This document shows positions 62,691-64,000 of a DNA stretch of 64,000 bases, piece after piece. The notes beneath the pieces were generated by a model, which made no database searches, was not told the origin of the DNA, and saw nothing but the letters and a program-made list of their open reading frames with translations. The DNA is from Strix aluco (taxonomy: Eukaryota > Chordata > Aves > Strigiformes > Strigidae). How positions within the stretch are numbered: the first letter of the stretch is position 1; each line of letters begins with the position of its first letter. A program made the translations under genes and the position numbers. The stretch lies in NCBI RefSeq assembly GCF_031877795.1, contig NC_133946.1, forward strand, positions 12,871,144 through 12,935,143, in the 5' to 3' direction.

Positions 62691-64000
62691 TCTGCCTGAG
62701 AACTTCTCAGCCTCTGCTTCAGTCTCTTGACTGCAGGACCAGGCCACAGGCTTTCCACTTTCTTTCTTGAACTTTCCAAACAGAAGGTCTTTTGTGTTCC
62801 TCCAAACAATGCCAGGCACTGCTGGCTGGCTTCAGGGTGGCTGCTAACACATACTGGAGATAATAGTGATGCTTATTTCCGCTTTCTCCTAAAATTGTCC
62901 TAGAGGGAGAAAGTGCAGTGAATGGAAATCAGATCCTTGTATCCCACCTCCCCTCCTCACAAGTGGCCATTGTTTATGAGTGTGTCTGTGTGTGCAAATT
63001 GTTCCTTGATTAAAGGGCAGTATTGGCTGTGCTTCAGGGAGGAGTTTCAGGAAGATTTTAGGGGGAAAACACTGTTATCGCTGTGATCTGCCAGTAGAGC
63101 AATCATGAGGGAGAAGCAGGCTGTCCTGGAGCAGGCGATCTTTCTGCAACATCTGTGCAGAACTGATGGCTGCCATCTGAGAACTGAGGGCTGATCGTGT
63201 GCCCTTCTTGCCTACCAGATTTGACCAGCTTGATTCTATAAATAAAATACTGCTGTTAGTGAATATCAATTGATAATCTGGTTAAGTGATTGGAAAATAT
63301 AATAATTTTTCATCTGTTTGGTTGGGAGCAGTTTAATAAGAAATCCTTGTGCCATTCTTCACAAGAAATGAAATATCTGTGGAGCTGGTGTGTTAATTTG
63401 AACCATCCCCCTCCTTAAGAAACAACACTGATGATTACCCAAGTTTAAGGCTCATTTGCGGGAAAATACTATTAGTCGCTGAAATTTCTGAGACAGACAA
63501 AGATTATGATTTTCAAAATCAGAACCACTGCTTTTAAATGCTTACATTTTACAGTTGGTCAGCTTGAGACTCTTGAGAGATCTCTGCATGGTGTTGCAAA
63601 TTGGGCATTTCAAAGGCAACAGTTGCTTTGTGGCGTCTATCGGTTGTGTGGCGCAATGCAGCGGGAAGCCTGGTGAGTTCTCTCCCGGTGTTTCTGACTG
63701 AGTGGCATTTCCCTTAATGGTCCGTGTTGTAGTATTTACATATTACTTTGAAAAGTGATACAAGGCATCATTCCTGTAGTCCTTTAATATAATTTCCATA
63801 TGTCCTAGCATTCTGAATGGTTCCAAATGAAGTTTTCATATGTTATACACTACATATACCTTACCAGTAGGAAATTAAAAAAAAAATATCTATAAATCAT
63901 AATATAACTACACTCATAATAACATATCCTATAGCTGACTTACTATGGTTGGGCAGAAATGTAACCAGCAGCACACAGGCATTGGCACGTTGGAGTTTTT

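Larger units (their letters stand above)
60936..64000 (+). other. DENND2B: DENND2B intronic sequence to window end
   Basis: No coding exon was recognised. It includes a TG/CG microsatellite, a hairpin-like old repeat at about 62.65 kb, AT-rich sequence at 63.2-63.5 kb and a small CpG cluster with a donor at 63.67 kb. The large first coding exon of DENND2B should lie further right. Confidence 0.45.

Noticed and set aside
1..64000. CRISPR arrays, phage, toxin-antitoxin or bacterial operon content
   Set aside because: The window is vertebrate nuclear DNA with spliced genes and CR1. No regularly spaced repeats, no bacterial gene organisation and no tRNA or rRNA gene were seen.

Overview
This window is eukaryotic, from a bird or a close sauropsid. 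It has spliced genes with GT-AG introns, vertebrate protein families, two CpG islands, and a CR1 LINE tail ending in the octamer repeat typical of avian CR1. The species cannot be fixed from the sequence alone. Gene content and order match the segment that in human lies at 11p15.4 (ASCL3 - C11orf16 - AKIP1 - ST5/DENND2B), read in the opposite direction. There is no bacterial, phage or CRISPR content.

Layout. Bases 1-2400 are AT-rich flank with no coding exon; by synteny they could hold the 3' end of TMEM9B. Bases 2539-3087 (+) carry ASCL3, an intact achaete-scute bHLH gene, with a poly(A) signal near 3385. Bases 6077-11710 (+) carry the C11orf16 orthologue. I reconstructed it as six coding exons whose phases all agree (530 aa). 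Bases 13159-17838 (-) carry AKIP1, six coding exons (187 aa), convergent with C11orf16. AKIP1 starts in a CpG island (about 17250-18250) with a perfect NRF1 palindrome just upstream of its ATG. A second CpG island (about 20300-21500) with a good splice donor at 21047/21048 looks like a noncoding first exon of DENND2B (ST5), read rightward. From there to 64000 I find no convincing DENND2B coding exon. The stretch behaves as a long 5' intron with a candidate 89-nt untranslated exon at 60847-60935. It holds one fairly young CR1 copy, several very old repeat relics and many homopolymer or dinucleotide tracts.

Functional picture. ASCL3 is a developmental transcription factor. C11orf16 is a poorly understood protein with a Tudor-like DUF4537 region. 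AKIP1 binds protein kinase A catalytic subunit and NF-kB p65. DENND2B is a DENN-domain Rab exchange factor whose protein-coding part lies beyond the right edge. These genes are neighbours through conserved vertebrate synteny and do not form an operon or shared pathway.

I found no new multi-gene system. The items most worth a second look are a 46-bp-period duplication of the AKIP1 exon 1 splice-donor block paired with a 29-nt microexon, an unexplained 154-codon ORF with coding-like third-position bias at 19929-20393, the C11orf16 stop codon embedded in a poly(A) signal with another open frame after it, and the candidate DENND2B leader exon with an upstream ORF.
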